A stretch of 64,000 nucleotides of DNA from Marinihelvus fidelis. Lineage in GTDB: Bacteria; Pseudomonadota; Gammaproteobacteria; Xanthomonadales; SZUA-36. The translations under genes and the position numbers were made by a program. The number at the start of each line of letters is the position of its first letter. Positions within the stretch are counted from its first letter, which is position 1. Below, piece after piece: positions 45,322-53,513 of this stretch. Where the stretch lies: NCBI RefSeq assembly GCF_008725655.1, contig NZ_VYXP01000001.1:62001-126000 (forward strand), given 5' to 3'. The notes below the pieces were generated by a model, which was given only the letters and a program-made list of their open reading frames with translations, did not search any database and was not told the DNA's origin.

Positions 45322-46524
45322 CTAGTTACCGTTGCCCCGGTTCGGCCAATCGCAACCCTCGCCGTCACAGGCGGGTACATCTGTCGATCGTTGACCCTGT
45401 GGGGTATTGAGCAAACGTATGGTTTCCAGTTGTCGCGCCAGGGAGGTTTCAAGAAGGGCCTGATTGGCATCAACAACTGCCTGAAGAGTGGCTAATAGCG
45501 CCTTGACGTCACCATCATGCAACGCCACTGCGGACTTTATATCCGCATCGTGATTTGCGACGGTGGTTTTTATGTCCAGATCGTGGATCGACACGATGCT
45601 CTTCATGTCTGAATCGTGATCCGCCAGGTTGGTATCGTGCGCCGCGATCTGGTTCCCAAGCGCGGTCTGCCCATTCAGCAGGTCGGCGTGGTCGTCTGAC
45701 AAATCACTGATATCACTAAACAGTTCGTCGTGATCCATGTTCAGCTCGGCATCGGTATCGATAAGCTGGTCGTATATGACAACTGTATTTTCGAAAGCGG
45801 CCTCGATTTCAGCGGAATCCACCAATGCGTCCTGCAACGAGCATTGGGCCATAGCGATCTCAAGGCCCGACACCGTTGCAGCGACTACAGCGGCAGCCAC
45901 GTAACAGACCTTGTCAGCAATAGGCGGCAAGGCAGCGCAGGCAACATTCAAGGAATCAATGGTGCCCGTTGCCGCGATACCAATTTCCAGCCCCGCCTCA
46001 TAGTCAGCACTGCAGCGTTCGTCATTCAGTTTTCCGTCACCATCTGAGTCGGTCAGCGCACCCAAACCTTCCAGCGTTGCCGTGAAAGCAGTGTAGTTTC
46101 CGGCACCACCTGGGCTCGCAGGGTAAGGAGGAACCGCAGGGTTCCAGGGTGAAGGATCACCTCGAATAATGTTCTGTGTAGATATCTGCGGACTATCCTT
46201 CAAACGAATATCGGGCCCGCGAGCATAGATGTTTGGATCCAGTGACCGCTCGAGATAGTCAAGACTCAGGGACAGCGAGTCCAGGTCGCCCATCACACTC
46301 CGCAAAGCTTCGAGTGTCGTATCGTCGGCGTTCTCCAGCACCGATCTGTAGTCAGCAATACCGGGTCTGATAACGGATCCATAATCGTGAAATCGAAGCA
46401 ACGTATTACGAAACTCTTCATTCGATTCACCGAATGCCGTACCCGGTAGTGCCAATACAAAAAGCGTTGTCACGAACGCGGCCTTCTGCAAAGGGTTCCA
46501 CCCGAACTTTCCCAATAGCTTCAT
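45322..46524 (-). CDS. Exported protein with HD-repeat coiled-coil tail, unknown function
   Basis: A 400-residue protein. AAGGGAG lies about 8 nt before the ATG, and the leader MKLLGKFGWNPLQKAAFVTT...LPGTAFG is a signal peptide. The first 230 residues are not matched; they contain NDERCSADYEAGLEIGIAATG and a hydrophobic stretch with two Cys (CAALPPIADKVC). From about residue 255 come repeated heptad-like units with His-Asp pairs: LADHDSDMKSI, VSIHDLDIKTT, VANHDADIKSA, VALHDGDVKAL, followed by QAVVDANQALLETSLARQLE. They look like a stalk or coiled coil. Its base composition is less GC-rich than most of the window. Not named. Confidence 0.75.
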   Translation of the reverse strand: MKLLGKFGWNPLQKAAFVTTLFVLALPGTAFGESNEEFRNTLLRFHDYGSVIRPGIADYRSVLENADDTTLEALRSVMGDLDSLSLSLDYLERSLDPNIYARGPDIRLKDSPQISTQNIIRGDPSPWNPAVPPYPASPGGAGNYTAFTATLEGLGALTDSDGDGKLNDERCSADYEAGLEIGIAATGTIDSLNVACAALPPIADKVCYVAAAVVAATVSGLEIAMAQCSLQDALVDSAEIEAAFENTVVIYDQLIDTDAELNMDHDELFSDISDLSDDHADLLNGQTALGNQIAAHDTNLADHDSDMKSIVSIHDLDIKTTVANHDADIKSAVALHDGDVKALLATLQAVVDANQALLETSLARQLETIRLLNTPQGQRSTDVPACDGEGCDWPNRGNGN

Positions 46525-46570
46525 TATTGATTTCTCCCTTGGAATTCATGACCCGAAATGAGTCACTGAA

Positions 46571-46615
46571 ATGGAATCCCCCTCTCACTACAGATTGCGG
46601 ATTTTTAGGGGGATT
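46571..46615. repeat. Copy 1 of a 36-bp dispersed element, with hairpin arms
   Basis: ATGGAATCCCCCTCTCACTA and onward through CGGATTTT (46571-46606), similar to 49591-49625. It also contains the inverted pair AATCCCCCT (46575-46583) and AGGGGGATT (46607-46615). It sits upstream of the gene at 46524. At the other copy, the same sequence is the leader before the DUF2075 N-terminal remnant, so the element may be a conserved 5' leader or a site of recombination. Confidence 0.55.
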
Positions 46616-46651
46616 TGTTTGCCTCCTGTCCGCTAAAGGCTCCATTTTCGA

Positions 46652-47743
46652 TTACTGGTCGCTTCGCACCGTCCAAACCAGAGATGCATATGTGTTCCAC
46701 CCCCGAATAAAACCCAGCACCTGGCCGGAATTGTTGATATCGGTGGCTTCAGATCTTTCCCCTTCCGGTCGGTTGTCCGGAATGGGCAGGCGGATCATCT
46801 TGTTGTTGGCATCCCAGATCACCGGGATGGTTAACCCATTCCAGTCATTTGCAATTTCGCCGGTGAAGACCGTTCCGGCAATCTGGCCGCGATCGTTGAT
46901 GTCCGCGGAGTCCGCAGCCATGCCCGGGGGGTGCTCCAGCAGCGATGCCGAACCGTCTCGTTCCCACCTGACGGCATCGCCATAGCCCGGGGCGGCGCAG
47001 GCACCGGTCGCGACATTGTTGTTGTTGATGGCTCTCGGAAACGCGTTATTGCAGGTGTTTGGCCCTGGGGGCAATTCGAGTTGAGTCGGATTGCCAAACC
47101 GGTCCCAGCGAACCGGCTTCATGAAGTTGTTGTAGTCGAGGTCCCACCAACCGCTTCGACCAATCGCCGTGCCACCATTATTCACATCCGTGGCAATGGC
47201 GACGTCATCACCCGGAAGCGGAACCAGGATTTCCAGTTCATGACCAGGGTTCCAAAGCACCGCGGTGGAATAGGTAAAGTTGGTCGGGTTGCTGTCACCG
47301 ACGGCGATACCGCGATTGTTCATCCCCCTGAAAAAAAGTTCTGAGTCACCGCTCAGTGGGTAGGTGATTTCTATCGTGCCATCGCTGCCCCAGAATACAT
47401 TGGTCGTCCGCTCGGGAATGCAATTGCCGATCGCGTCACCCTTGTTGTTGATCAGGTAAGGGACGGCGGAGACACTGCATTCGATCGGAATCGGCAGCGC
47501 TATGGGAACACCGCTGTTGTCCCATACCACGGGCTGCAGGTTCGGTGAATCTGAGTCTGACAGGCCAACAACGAATCCGGCATCGTTGATGTCATAGGCA
47601 TAGGCAACCGTGCCGCCTTCGAGCGGAGCGAGAATCACCGGATCACTGATCTCAACCTGGGCGAGCGCCCCGGAACTGAGGGTCATCATGGATGAAAAAA
47701 ATATGCCCCGGGCACATGTGGATAATTTTAGCTGGCTCATCAT
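46652..47743 (-). CDS. HAF-repeat exported protein
   Basis: Start chosen at ATG 47741-47743 (MMSQLKLSTCARGIFFSS), which gives a signal peptide ending at GALAQ; the frame extends 27 codons further but without signal-like sense. The 363-residue product has about six HAF repeats (probable extracellular repeat family, TIGR02913), each with an Ala/Tyr-D-INDxGxVVG motif and a PVVWD strand: AYDINDAGFVVGLSDSD, YLINNKGDAIGNC, GMNNRGIAVGDS, DVNNGGTAIGRS, DINDRGQIAGTVF and DINNSGQVLGFIRG. The repeats make a beta-propeller-like exported protein of unknown role. It faces the divergent regulator at 47901. Confidence 0.88.
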   Translation of the reverse strand: MMSQLKLSTCARGIFFSSMMTLSSGALAQVEISDPVILAPLEGGTVAYAYDINDAGFVVGLSDSDSPNLQPVVWDNSGVPIALPIPIECSVSAVPYLINNKGDAIGNCIPERTTNVFWGSDGTIEITYPLSGDSELFFRGMNNRGIAVGDSNPTNFTYSTAVLWNPGHELEILVPLPGDDVAIATDVNNGGTAIGRSGWWDLDYNNFMKPVRWDRFGNPTQLELPPGPNTCNNAFPRAINNNNVATGACAAPGYGDAVRWERDGSASLLEHPPGMAADSADINDRGQIAGTVFTGEIANDWNGLTIPVIWDANNKMIRLPIPDNRPEGERSEATDINNSGQVLGFIRGWNTYASLVWTVRSDQ

Positions 47744-47900
47744 TTCGTAAGCATCCCTGGTTCCATGGGTGTCAATTGCGCCGTTCGAAATCGCAATCGC
47801 ACTAAACACATTTACAGTAGACAAGTGCCTGTATCGAGTCCTGAGGGTGACATGATTTTTTTATGATGGGTGACCGGCCGGCGTGCTAGGTTATCGGTCA

Positions 47901-49487
47901 ATGGAAGCCTGCGAAGACAACGCGATGAACAGTCGCATGCCCTTCTTCATGAATGGCGTGTATATCGAGCCCGACGCCCTGCGGATCAGCAGAAAAAAGT
48001 CCGAATTGCGAATTGAACCCAAGGTCATGGCCCTGTTGGTGGCACTTTCCGAGCGGCCGGGCAAGCTGTGGACGCGTGATGAACTCATCACGCGCATCTG
48101 GGCGGGTGAATCGGCAAACGACGAGACGCTGACCCGCATTGTCTATTTGCTGCGCAAGGCGCTCTCGAGTGTCGCCGCGGCGGCCGGGGCCGTGAGAACG
48201 GTGCCAAAACTCGGCTACCGCCTGGACGCGGAAGTCTGGGCTGTAGGCGATGAGTCCGATGAGGGGGCGTCAAAGACGGCAATCATGACGCCGTTTTCAG
48301 TGGCCGTGCTTCCCGTGGTCGATGTTTCTGCTGGAAGTGATGGCGGCTTCCTGGCCGACGGCCTGACCAGGGATCTCACTACCCTGATGTCACGTACGCC
48401 CCGTTTTCGCGTTACCCCGCAGAGTTCTGCCGCGCGTTACTCCGCCGACGACCTGGGCACTGTGGATGTTGCCAAGGCCCTCTGTGCTCGTTACCTGGTC
48501 ACGGCCTCGCTGGCGCGCTCCGGGAACTCGGTACGGATTCGCGTTGACCTGGCTGACGCCGCCGACGACACGCTGCTCTGGGCGGACAAGTTTCAAACGG
48601 ATCTCGACCACTTTTTCGAAGTGCAGGAAGACGTCGTGTGCAGCATCACGACCGCCATCGCCGCAAAAGTCAATGTCGTACAGCCATTGCGCGTTCGACG
48701 CACCGGTCGATTCAATCTCTCGGCCTATGAGCGGGTTCAGGCGGCCGAGTCATTGCGCCTGAATTACGGGCGCGAAAGCGCAAAGAAAATCGTCGCCATG
48801 TTGCAGGAAGCGCTCGAGATCGAACCCGACGACCCGATCGCGCGCGCTGCACTTTCTGTGCAACTCAGCCAGAACGTGGTCAGCCAGTGGGCGGATGATC
48901 CGGCGGCGACCATCGCCGAGGCGGACCGCCTGATCGCCGAAGCGCTCGCTGCCGCACCAACGGACCCGGAGGTTCTGACGGCCGCCGGCATCGTCGCCAC
49001 CATGTTTCATCGGCCCGACGAAGCCATCCGCTACCTGGAAGTCGCGACCGCTCGTAACCCCAACGACGCACACGCCCTGGCCGTACTGGGCTGGCAGCAT
49101 TGCCTGCGCCACTCGGACCCTGCCGGGATCGGCCTGATCGAAACCGCCGAGGATCGCGCCCCGCACCATCCCCGATTCGGCTTGTGGGCGACGTACCGCG
49201 CCACCGCTCACTTGTTCATGCTGAACTATGCGGAGGGGCTGCGAGGGGGGCGGCACGCGGTCGAGCGTACCCCCCATTACTACCAGCCACGCCTGACGTG
49301 CGCCTGGGCACACACGGGCCTTGGAGACGAACAGTCGGCGTTGCGTGAAATCGACAAAGCCCGCAAACAGGAATCCGAAGACATCATGGAAAAGTTCGTC
49401 GCGGAAATGCGTCGGTGGTCAGCAAACTCGCCAAACAGGGACCAGTGCTGGGCAGTACTGGAACAACTCCGCGCCTTGCGGGATTAG
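47901..49487 (+). CDS. Winged-helix regulator with TolB-like and TPR domains (CadC/ToxR-like)
   Basis: Start taken at ATG 47901; upstream codons are possible. The 528-residue protein begins with an OmpR/PhoB-type winged helix (about 10-105: RISRKKSELRIEPKVMALLVALSERPGKLWTRDELITRIWAGESANDETLTRIVYLLRKAL, then VPKLGYRLDA). A TolB N-terminal-like domain follows (FSVAVLPVVDVSAGSDGGFLADGLTRDLTTLMSRTPRFRVTPQSSA), then TPR-type helical units from about 290 (AKKIVAMLQEALEIEPDDPIARAAL, DEAIRYLEVATARNPNDAHALAVLGWQHC). No membrane helix is obvious, unlike CadC. The divergent HAF gene shares its upstream region and may be its target. A role in sensing is inferred. Confidence 0.85.
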   Translation: MEACEDNAMNSRMPFFMNGVYIEPDALRISRKKSELRIEPKVMALLVALSERPGKLWTRDELITRIWAGESANDETLTRIVYLLRKALSSVAAAAGAVRTVPKLGYRLDAEVWAVGDESDEGASKTAIMTPFSVAVLPVVDVSAGSDGGFLADGLTRDLTTLMSRTPRFRVTPQSSAARYSADDLGTVDVAKALCARYLVTASLARSGNSVRIRVDLADAADDTLLWADKFQTDLDHFFEVQEDVVCSITTAIAAKVNVVQPLRVRRTGRFNLSAYERVQAAESLRLNYGRESAKKIVAMLQEALEIEPDDPIARAALSVQLSQNVVSQWADDPAATIAEADRLIAEALAAAPTDPEVLTAAGIVATMFHRPDEAIRYLEVATARNPNDAHALAVLGWQHCLRHSDPAGIGLIETAEDRAPHHPRFGLWATYRATAHLFMLNYAEGLRGGRHAVERTPHYYQPRLTCAWAHTGLGDEQSALREIDKARKQESEDIMEKFVAEMRRWSANSPNRDQCWAVLEQLRALRD

Positions 49488-49592
49488 ATTGCCGCTTGTC
49501 CAATCGTTGAGATCGGCCAGGATTTTCTGATCGATGACATTGGCGAAAACGTCCCTTGTGAACTGGGCGCGGGTGCCGCTGTAGATGATCAT
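49488..49592 (-). pseudogene. N-terminal remnant of a DUF2075 gene
   Basis: On the minus strand the ATG at 49590-49592 follows GAGGGGG and gives MIIYSGTRAQFTRDVF then ANVIDQKILADL, which matches the N-terminus of DUF2075 proteins as I remember them. The reading then enters the antisense strand of the neighbouring gene and stops near 49430. The remnant is in the same orientation as, and upstream of, the DUF2075 body fragment at 44385-45096. Confidence 0.55.
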
Positions 49593-49625
49593 GGAAATCC
49601 CCCTCTAGTACAGCTTACGGATTTT
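49591..49625. repeat. Copy 2 of the 36-bp dispersed element
   Basis: ATGGAAATCCCCCTCTAGTA and onward through CGGATTTT, closely matching 46571-46606 (about 80 percent by eye). Here it is the leader of the DUF2075 N-terminal remnant. Confidence 0.55.
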
Positions 49626-49658
49626 GCTCGGTTTGGTATGCCGGCCATTTTGACTACA

Positions 49659-49676
49659 TGTATTCATGCGAATACA
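49659..49676. promoter_or_regulatory. Palindromic operator before the RelBE-like pair
   Basis: TGTATTC (49659-49665) and GAATACA (49670-49676) are perfect inverted arms around ATGC. The site sits just before the antitoxin start at 49694. RelB/RHH antitoxins bind such palindromes to repress their own operon; this also argues against the ATG at 49658 as the start. Confidence 0.6.
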
Positions 49677-49693
49677 ATTTGGATCACTTCACA

Positions 49694-49933
49694 ATGCGCA
49701 CCATAACTTTCATGCCGACCACAATCCGCTTGAAGCCGGAAACCGAGGCGCGACTTGACCGGTTGGCGCAGCAAACCGGCCGCAGCAAGGCGTTCTACCT
49801 GCGCCAGTTGATCGAGGATAACCTCGACGATCTAGAGGATATCTACCTGGCCGAGAAACGCCTGGAAGATCTGCGCGCCGGTAAGTCTTCAACCATGAGC
49901 GCGGATGAGGTGTGGGGTGAGCTGGACGATTGA
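49694..49933 (+). CDS. RHH antitoxin (RelB/CopG-like)
   Basis: A 79-residue antitoxin with an N-terminal ribbon-helix-helix (TTIRLKPETEARLDRLAQQTGRSKAFYLRQLIED) and an acidic C-terminal tail (NLDDLEDIYLAEKRLEDLRAG, then SADEVWGELDD) that would wrap a toxin. Start taken at ATG 49694; an ATG at 49712 is possible. The palindrome at 49659-49676 is the probable autoregulatory site. The toxin start GTG at 49917 overlaps its end. Confidence 0.87.
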   Translation: MRTITFMPTTIRLKPETEARLDRLAQQTGRSKAFYLRQLIEDNLDDLEDIYLAEKRLEDLRAGKSSTMSADEVWGELDD

Positions 49934-49951
49934 GTTCGAGCGCGCCGCGGC
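49912..49951. repeat. 40-bp RelBE junction sequence, copy 1
   Basis: Covers the antitoxin 3' end and the toxin start. It matches 55147-55186 with two mismatches, so a piece of this TA locus exists a second time 5.2 kb away. Confidence 0.8.
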
Positions 49952-50136
49952 CCGTGAATTCAAAAAGCTCGACTTAGGGGCGCAGAGGCGAATTCGGGAC
50001 TACTTCAGGAAACGTGTACTCGCCGCTGATCATCCCCGCGTACTGGGTAAGCCGTTGCGTGGTCGTCAGAGCGACTTGTGGCGATACCGTGTTGATCGTT
50101 CGAGTAGGGCACCGGGGGCAGGTCTACAAAAGCTAG
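49917..50136 (+). pseudogene. Frameshifted RelE-type toxin
   Basis: Starts at GTG 49917, overlapping the antitoxin. The frame reads VSWTIEFERAAAREFKKLDL, AQRRIRDYFRKRVLAADHP and RVLGKPLRGRQSDLWRYR, a RelE N-terminus, then loses the family pattern. In another frame the end continues as VLIVRVGHRGQVYKS to a stop at 50136, the RelE C-terminus. About 15 codons, including the usual GDYRxIxxI segment, are missing. A frameshifting deletion is the simplest reading; the toxin is likely inactive, while the antitoxin may still act. Confidence 0.75.
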
Positions 50137-50172
50137 TCCTGGTACTCTTCCATGATCGGAGGAACGCGTTGA

Positions 50173-51102
50173 CTAGCCCACGCCCCTTTTCGAACCCTTC
50201 ACCCGTACGATCTTCGTCGATTGTCCGAACCAGCCGGCCACGACCGATTTCTTGCGGCGGCTGATCGGGATTTTCAGGTCGTTCGTCAGCAGGCAGGACC
50301 ATTGCTGGCCGTCCTTGACGATCTTGACGATGGCGCGGCGCGCGACCCAGTGCGCGCGGTGCACGCGAATGCCGCGGTCGCCCATGGCGTCCTCCGCGCG
50401 TTGCAGCGAACCCAGTATCATGCAGCGCCCGAGGTCCGTGTAGACGTGCAGGTAATGCAGGTCGGATGAAATCGCCAGCACGTTGGTGCCCAGCGATTCC
50501 GGTATTTCGCCCAGGAACTGGTTGCGGACGTCGTCGGCGTAGCGTCCGGCCTCTTCCTTGTCGACATCCACCACGGGCTGGCGGCGGTGGCCATCGCCGC
50601 CGGGGCCCGGCGGGTGGTTGAGTGTCGGCCTGGCGGTGAAAAACGGCAGGTTGATGGCCAGCCATATCACCATGACCTGCGGGCCGGCTTGCAGAAACTC
50701 CGCGACGATGCCCTGCCAGGCGCCACTCCGCTCGAAATCATCCAGCCAGCCGCCACCTTCGGTCACCGCCCACGAATCGGGCTGCACCAACTCGAACAGG
50801 TAGCCCAGCGGGGCCATCAGGACGGCGCCGGCGACGCCCACCAGCAGCAACGCCAGCCACGGCGGCATGCGATGCACCAGTCTCGGCATCAACAACCAGC
50901 TGGCCGCGTACAGCGCACCGAGCGCGAGCACCACGTTGGTCACCCAGAACAGGGTCCGGTCGAGCAGACCGAGTCCGTGGCTCGCCTCGGGTTCGACCAG
51001 TATGAGGATGGCGACCAGCACGGCGCCGATAAAGACCATCGACCGGCCCATGGGCCAGAGGCCAAAAACGGTACCGTTGCTGATGACCGTATTCCGGTTC
51101 AC
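50173..51102 (-). CDS. Membrane LytTR DNA-binding regulator
   Basis: A 309-residue regulator. The N-terminal 170 residues hold four membrane helices (MVFIGAVLVAILILVE, LFWVTNVVLALGALYAASWLL, WLALLLVGVAGAVLMAPLGYLF, GPQVMVIWLAINLPFF). The C-terminal 110 residues form a LytTR domain: VLAISSDLHYLHVYTDLGRCMILGSL followed by IRVHRAHWVARRAI, the typical RVHRSHWV motif. LytTR proteins bind direct repeats upstream of their targets. The TonB receptor precedes this gene on the same strand and its stop overlaps this start by ATGA (51099-51102), so they are translationally coupled. Confidence 0.9.
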   Translation of the reverse strand: MNRNTVISNGTVFGLWPMGRSMVFIGAVLVAILILVEPEASHGLGLLDRTLFWVTNVVLALGALYAASWLLMPRLVHRMPPWLALLLVGVAGAVLMAPLGYLFELVQPDSWAVTEGGGWLDDFERSGAWQGIVAEFLQAGPQVMVIWLAINLPFFTARPTLNHPPGPGGDGHRRQPVVDVDKEEAGRYADDVRNQFLGEIPESLGTNVLAISSDLHYLHVYTDLGRCMILGSLQRAEDAMGDRGIRVHRAHWVARRAIVKIVKDGQQWSCLLTNDLKIPISRRKKSVVAGWFGQSTKIVRVKGSKRGVG

Positions 51103-53513
51103 CAGGCGTACTCCACGATCAGGCCCATCAGGGGCAGGGCCTCTTCCTCGTCGCTGATCAACTCGCCGGTGAGGATGTTCAGTTCGGGCGGCTCGCCGGT
51201 CGGGCCACCGTAAACATTCAGCACGTCGAGGAACAGCACCAGGTCGATGGGCCCGACCGGGCGCCGGTAGTCGACGCGCACGTCGAGCGAGTGGAAGGCG
51301 TCATCCCTGTCAACGTTTTTCGCGGTGAATTCCTGCGAATAACGCACCGGCGGGAACGGCGCCAGCACGTCGTCGTGGACGATGTAACGATCGATCGGTT
51401 GCCCGGAACCGTACTTCCAGCGGGCCCCCAGCTGCCAGCGCTCGTTGATTTCCCAGCGTCCGCCGAGGGATACGAAATGCTCCCGGTTGAAGTCCCAGTC
51501 GTACTCGCCACGACCGTCATTGTCATCAACGCGGAAGCGATTCCAGGCGTAGACGAGGTCGGCCGTCCAGCCGTCAGCAAACTCGCGGGTCAGCACGAAG
51601 TCGGCACCCAGGTTCGTGCCTTCACCATCATTGGTCACCCGCAGGTCGGTGCGGCTGTCTGCGACCAGCCGGTTGTCGATCTGCTGATAATACGCCTCAA
51701 CCAGCACGCGCCAGTTGTCGCTGAACCGATAGCTGATGCCGGCGCTGACATGGCCGAGCTCCTCGTTTTCAAGGTCGAAATTATCGGGATCCGCCGCGCG
51801 TACCAGGGTGCTCGGTGATTCGTAGAAGATGCCGGCAGAGGCTGACAGGCTCAGGTACGGAGAAATCATGGTGTTAAAGTTGAGCCGCGGCGACACCAGG
51901 CTTTCGCCGGTGAAGCCGTCATAATCGTAGCGAAGTCCCGCGCGTAGGCTGGCATCTCCCCATTCGAAGACCTGCTCACCGTAAACGCCGTAATTGGTCT
52001 CGCTGGCGTCATAGACCGAGTTGATGTCGTCGGGCTGCAGCACGATGTAGTTCGCGCCGGGCGGCCGTGGGTCGTCCGAGTTGTACAGGTATTGAATCCA
52101 GTCTTCGCGCAGCTCGGTCGAGTAATTGATATCTTCGCTGGCCAGGTGAAGTCCCGCGGTAAAGAGGCCGAAGCGGTTGCCGACGGATACATCGCTGCGC
52201 CAGCCGAACTCCGTCTCCTCTTCGCGGACCGTAAGGAGCTTATCGCGTACCGGCACCCCTTCGGGCGGCGTGCCGGGTGGCACCAGGTCGGGATAGGCTT
52301 CGCCCTCGGACGATACCTTGTCAAAGCCACGAACGTAGACGCGGTTGGTCCACTGTCCGTCACTGCCAAACAGGCGACGCCAGGTGCCGCCGACCAGGGC
52401 GAGGTCCTGGTCCTCGTCCAGCAGCGAAACATCCTCGATACCTTCCGGCTCATCCACTGCGGCGATCACGTTCTCGACGTCGCGGGTGGATTCCTCGGGC
52501 GCGTAGATCAGGAGGAACTCGAATTCGTCATCGTCATCGAACTGGGTCCGCGTTTTGACGATGACGTCGGTCATGACGGGTGAGCCGATGTCATCCTCGC
52601 CGATGAGGTCGAACAACTGCCCGAAGTCGAAGCGACGTGCCTGTACGAACATCGTCGTGTCATCGTGAAAACCGCTCGGGCCCTGGTAAAGAAACTCGAG
52701 ACCGGCGAGATCCAGCCGCACGCTGCCGACGGCCGATGGAGCGCCATCGACGACATCGAACTGCAGCAGGGATGCCTTGCGCCCACCGAATTCCGCGCTC
52801 CAGCCACCGGGTGAAAACTCGGCGCCGGAAACCGCATTGGGGGCGAAAATGGAGTAACGGCCGCCGTTGACGATCTCGGCCTCTTCGCCGAGCGTTTGCT
52901 CGAAATGCACCACCTGCTGGAACGGGAATCCATCAACGTAGATCAGGTTGTTCCTGGGGCCGTGGCCACGCACCGAGAAACTCGCGAACTCGCCGGTGGA
53001 GACCAGTCCGGGAAGGCCGCTGAGCGCGCGCATGACGTCGCTTCCGCTACCCGGCGCGTTGCGCAGCTCCTCGCGGTTCATGAAACTGCTGGATACGGTG
53101 CCGAAAGGATCCGCTTCGCGCGCGCGGCCGATGACGACGACTTCTTCAAGCGTGTCGGACAGCGGGGTTTCCAATACCGGCTGCAGCTCGAAACGAACCC
53201 GGCCCGTGCGCCGCTCCAGCACTCTTACCGCCGGCTCCACCGCGGTCACGTAGCCCGCCGATTCAGCGCGAAAGGTGAAAAACCCGTCCGGCAGGTCCTC
53301 GATGATGACAGCGCCATTCTCCGTCGCCCCGGAATAGAGCGTGCCGTCACGCGACTCGGCCGACACCATCACCCGGTCGATGGGCCGGCGCGTGATGGCA
53401 TCGATGGCCTCGACGGACATCGAGCCGGTATCGGCAACAGCGGGCGTGGTGGCAAACAGCAGCAACAAAACGGCTTGCAACCGCCAAAGGATTTGCTGGC
53501 AAGAACGTAGCAC
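51099..53513 (-). CDS. TonB-dependent receptor with N-terminal carboxypeptidase-regulatory-like domain
   Basis: An 804-residue outer-membrane receptor starting at GTG 53511-53513 with GAGG upstream; signal peptide MLRSCQQILWRLQAVLLLLF with cleavage near TPAVA. A CarboxypepD_reg-like fold follows (SMSVEAIDAITRRPIDRVMVSAESRDGTLYSGATENGAVIIEDLPDG). The plug then begins with LEEVVVIGRAREADPFG, giving an EVVVIG TonB box, and includes FSVRGHGPRNNLIYVDGFPF. The barrel ends with aromatic GLIVEYAW. SusC-like order (regulatory domain then plug) suggests uptake of an oligomeric nutrient. Coupled to the LytTR gene, which may regulate it; the tandem repeats at 53714 upstream are a candidate binding site. 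Confidence 0.92.
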   Translation of the reverse strand: MLRSCQQILWRLQAVLLLLFATTPAVADTGSMSVEAIDAITRRPIDRVMVSAESRDGTLYSGATENGAVIIEDLPDGFFTFRAESAGYVTAVEPAVRVLERRTGRVRFELQPVLETPLSDTLEEVVVIGRAREADPFGTVSSSFMNREELRNAPGSGSDVMRALSGLPGLVSTGEFASFSVRGHGPRNNLIYVDGFPFQQVVHFEQTLGEEAEIVNGGRYSIFAPNAVSGAEFSPGGWSAEFGGRKASLLQFDVVDGAPSAVGSVRLDLAGLEFLYQGPSGFHDDTTMFVQARRFDFGQLFDLIGEDDIGSPVMTDVIVKTRTQFDDDDEFEFLLIYAPEESTRDVENVIAAVDEPEGIEDVSLLDEDQDLALVGGTWRRLFGSDGQWTNRVYVRGFDKVSSEGEAYPDLVPPGTPPEGVPVRDKLLTVREEETEFGWRSDVSVGNRFGLFTAGLHLASEDINYSTELREDWIQYLYNSDDPRPPGANYIVLQPDDINSVYDASETNYGVYGEQVFEWGDASLRAGLRYDYDGFTGESLVSPRLNFNTMISPYLSLSASAGIFYESPSTLVRAADPDNFDLENEELGHVSAGISYRFSDNWRVLVEAYYQQIDNRLVADSRTDLRVTNDGEGTNLGADFVLTREFADGWTADLVYAWNRFRVDDNDGRGEYDWDFNREHFVSLGGRWEINERWQLGARWKYGSGQPIDRYIVHDDVLAPFPPVRYSQEFTAKNVDRDDAFHSLDVRVDYRRPVGPIDLVLFLDVLNVYGGPTGEPPELNILTGELISDEEEALPLMGLIVEYAW

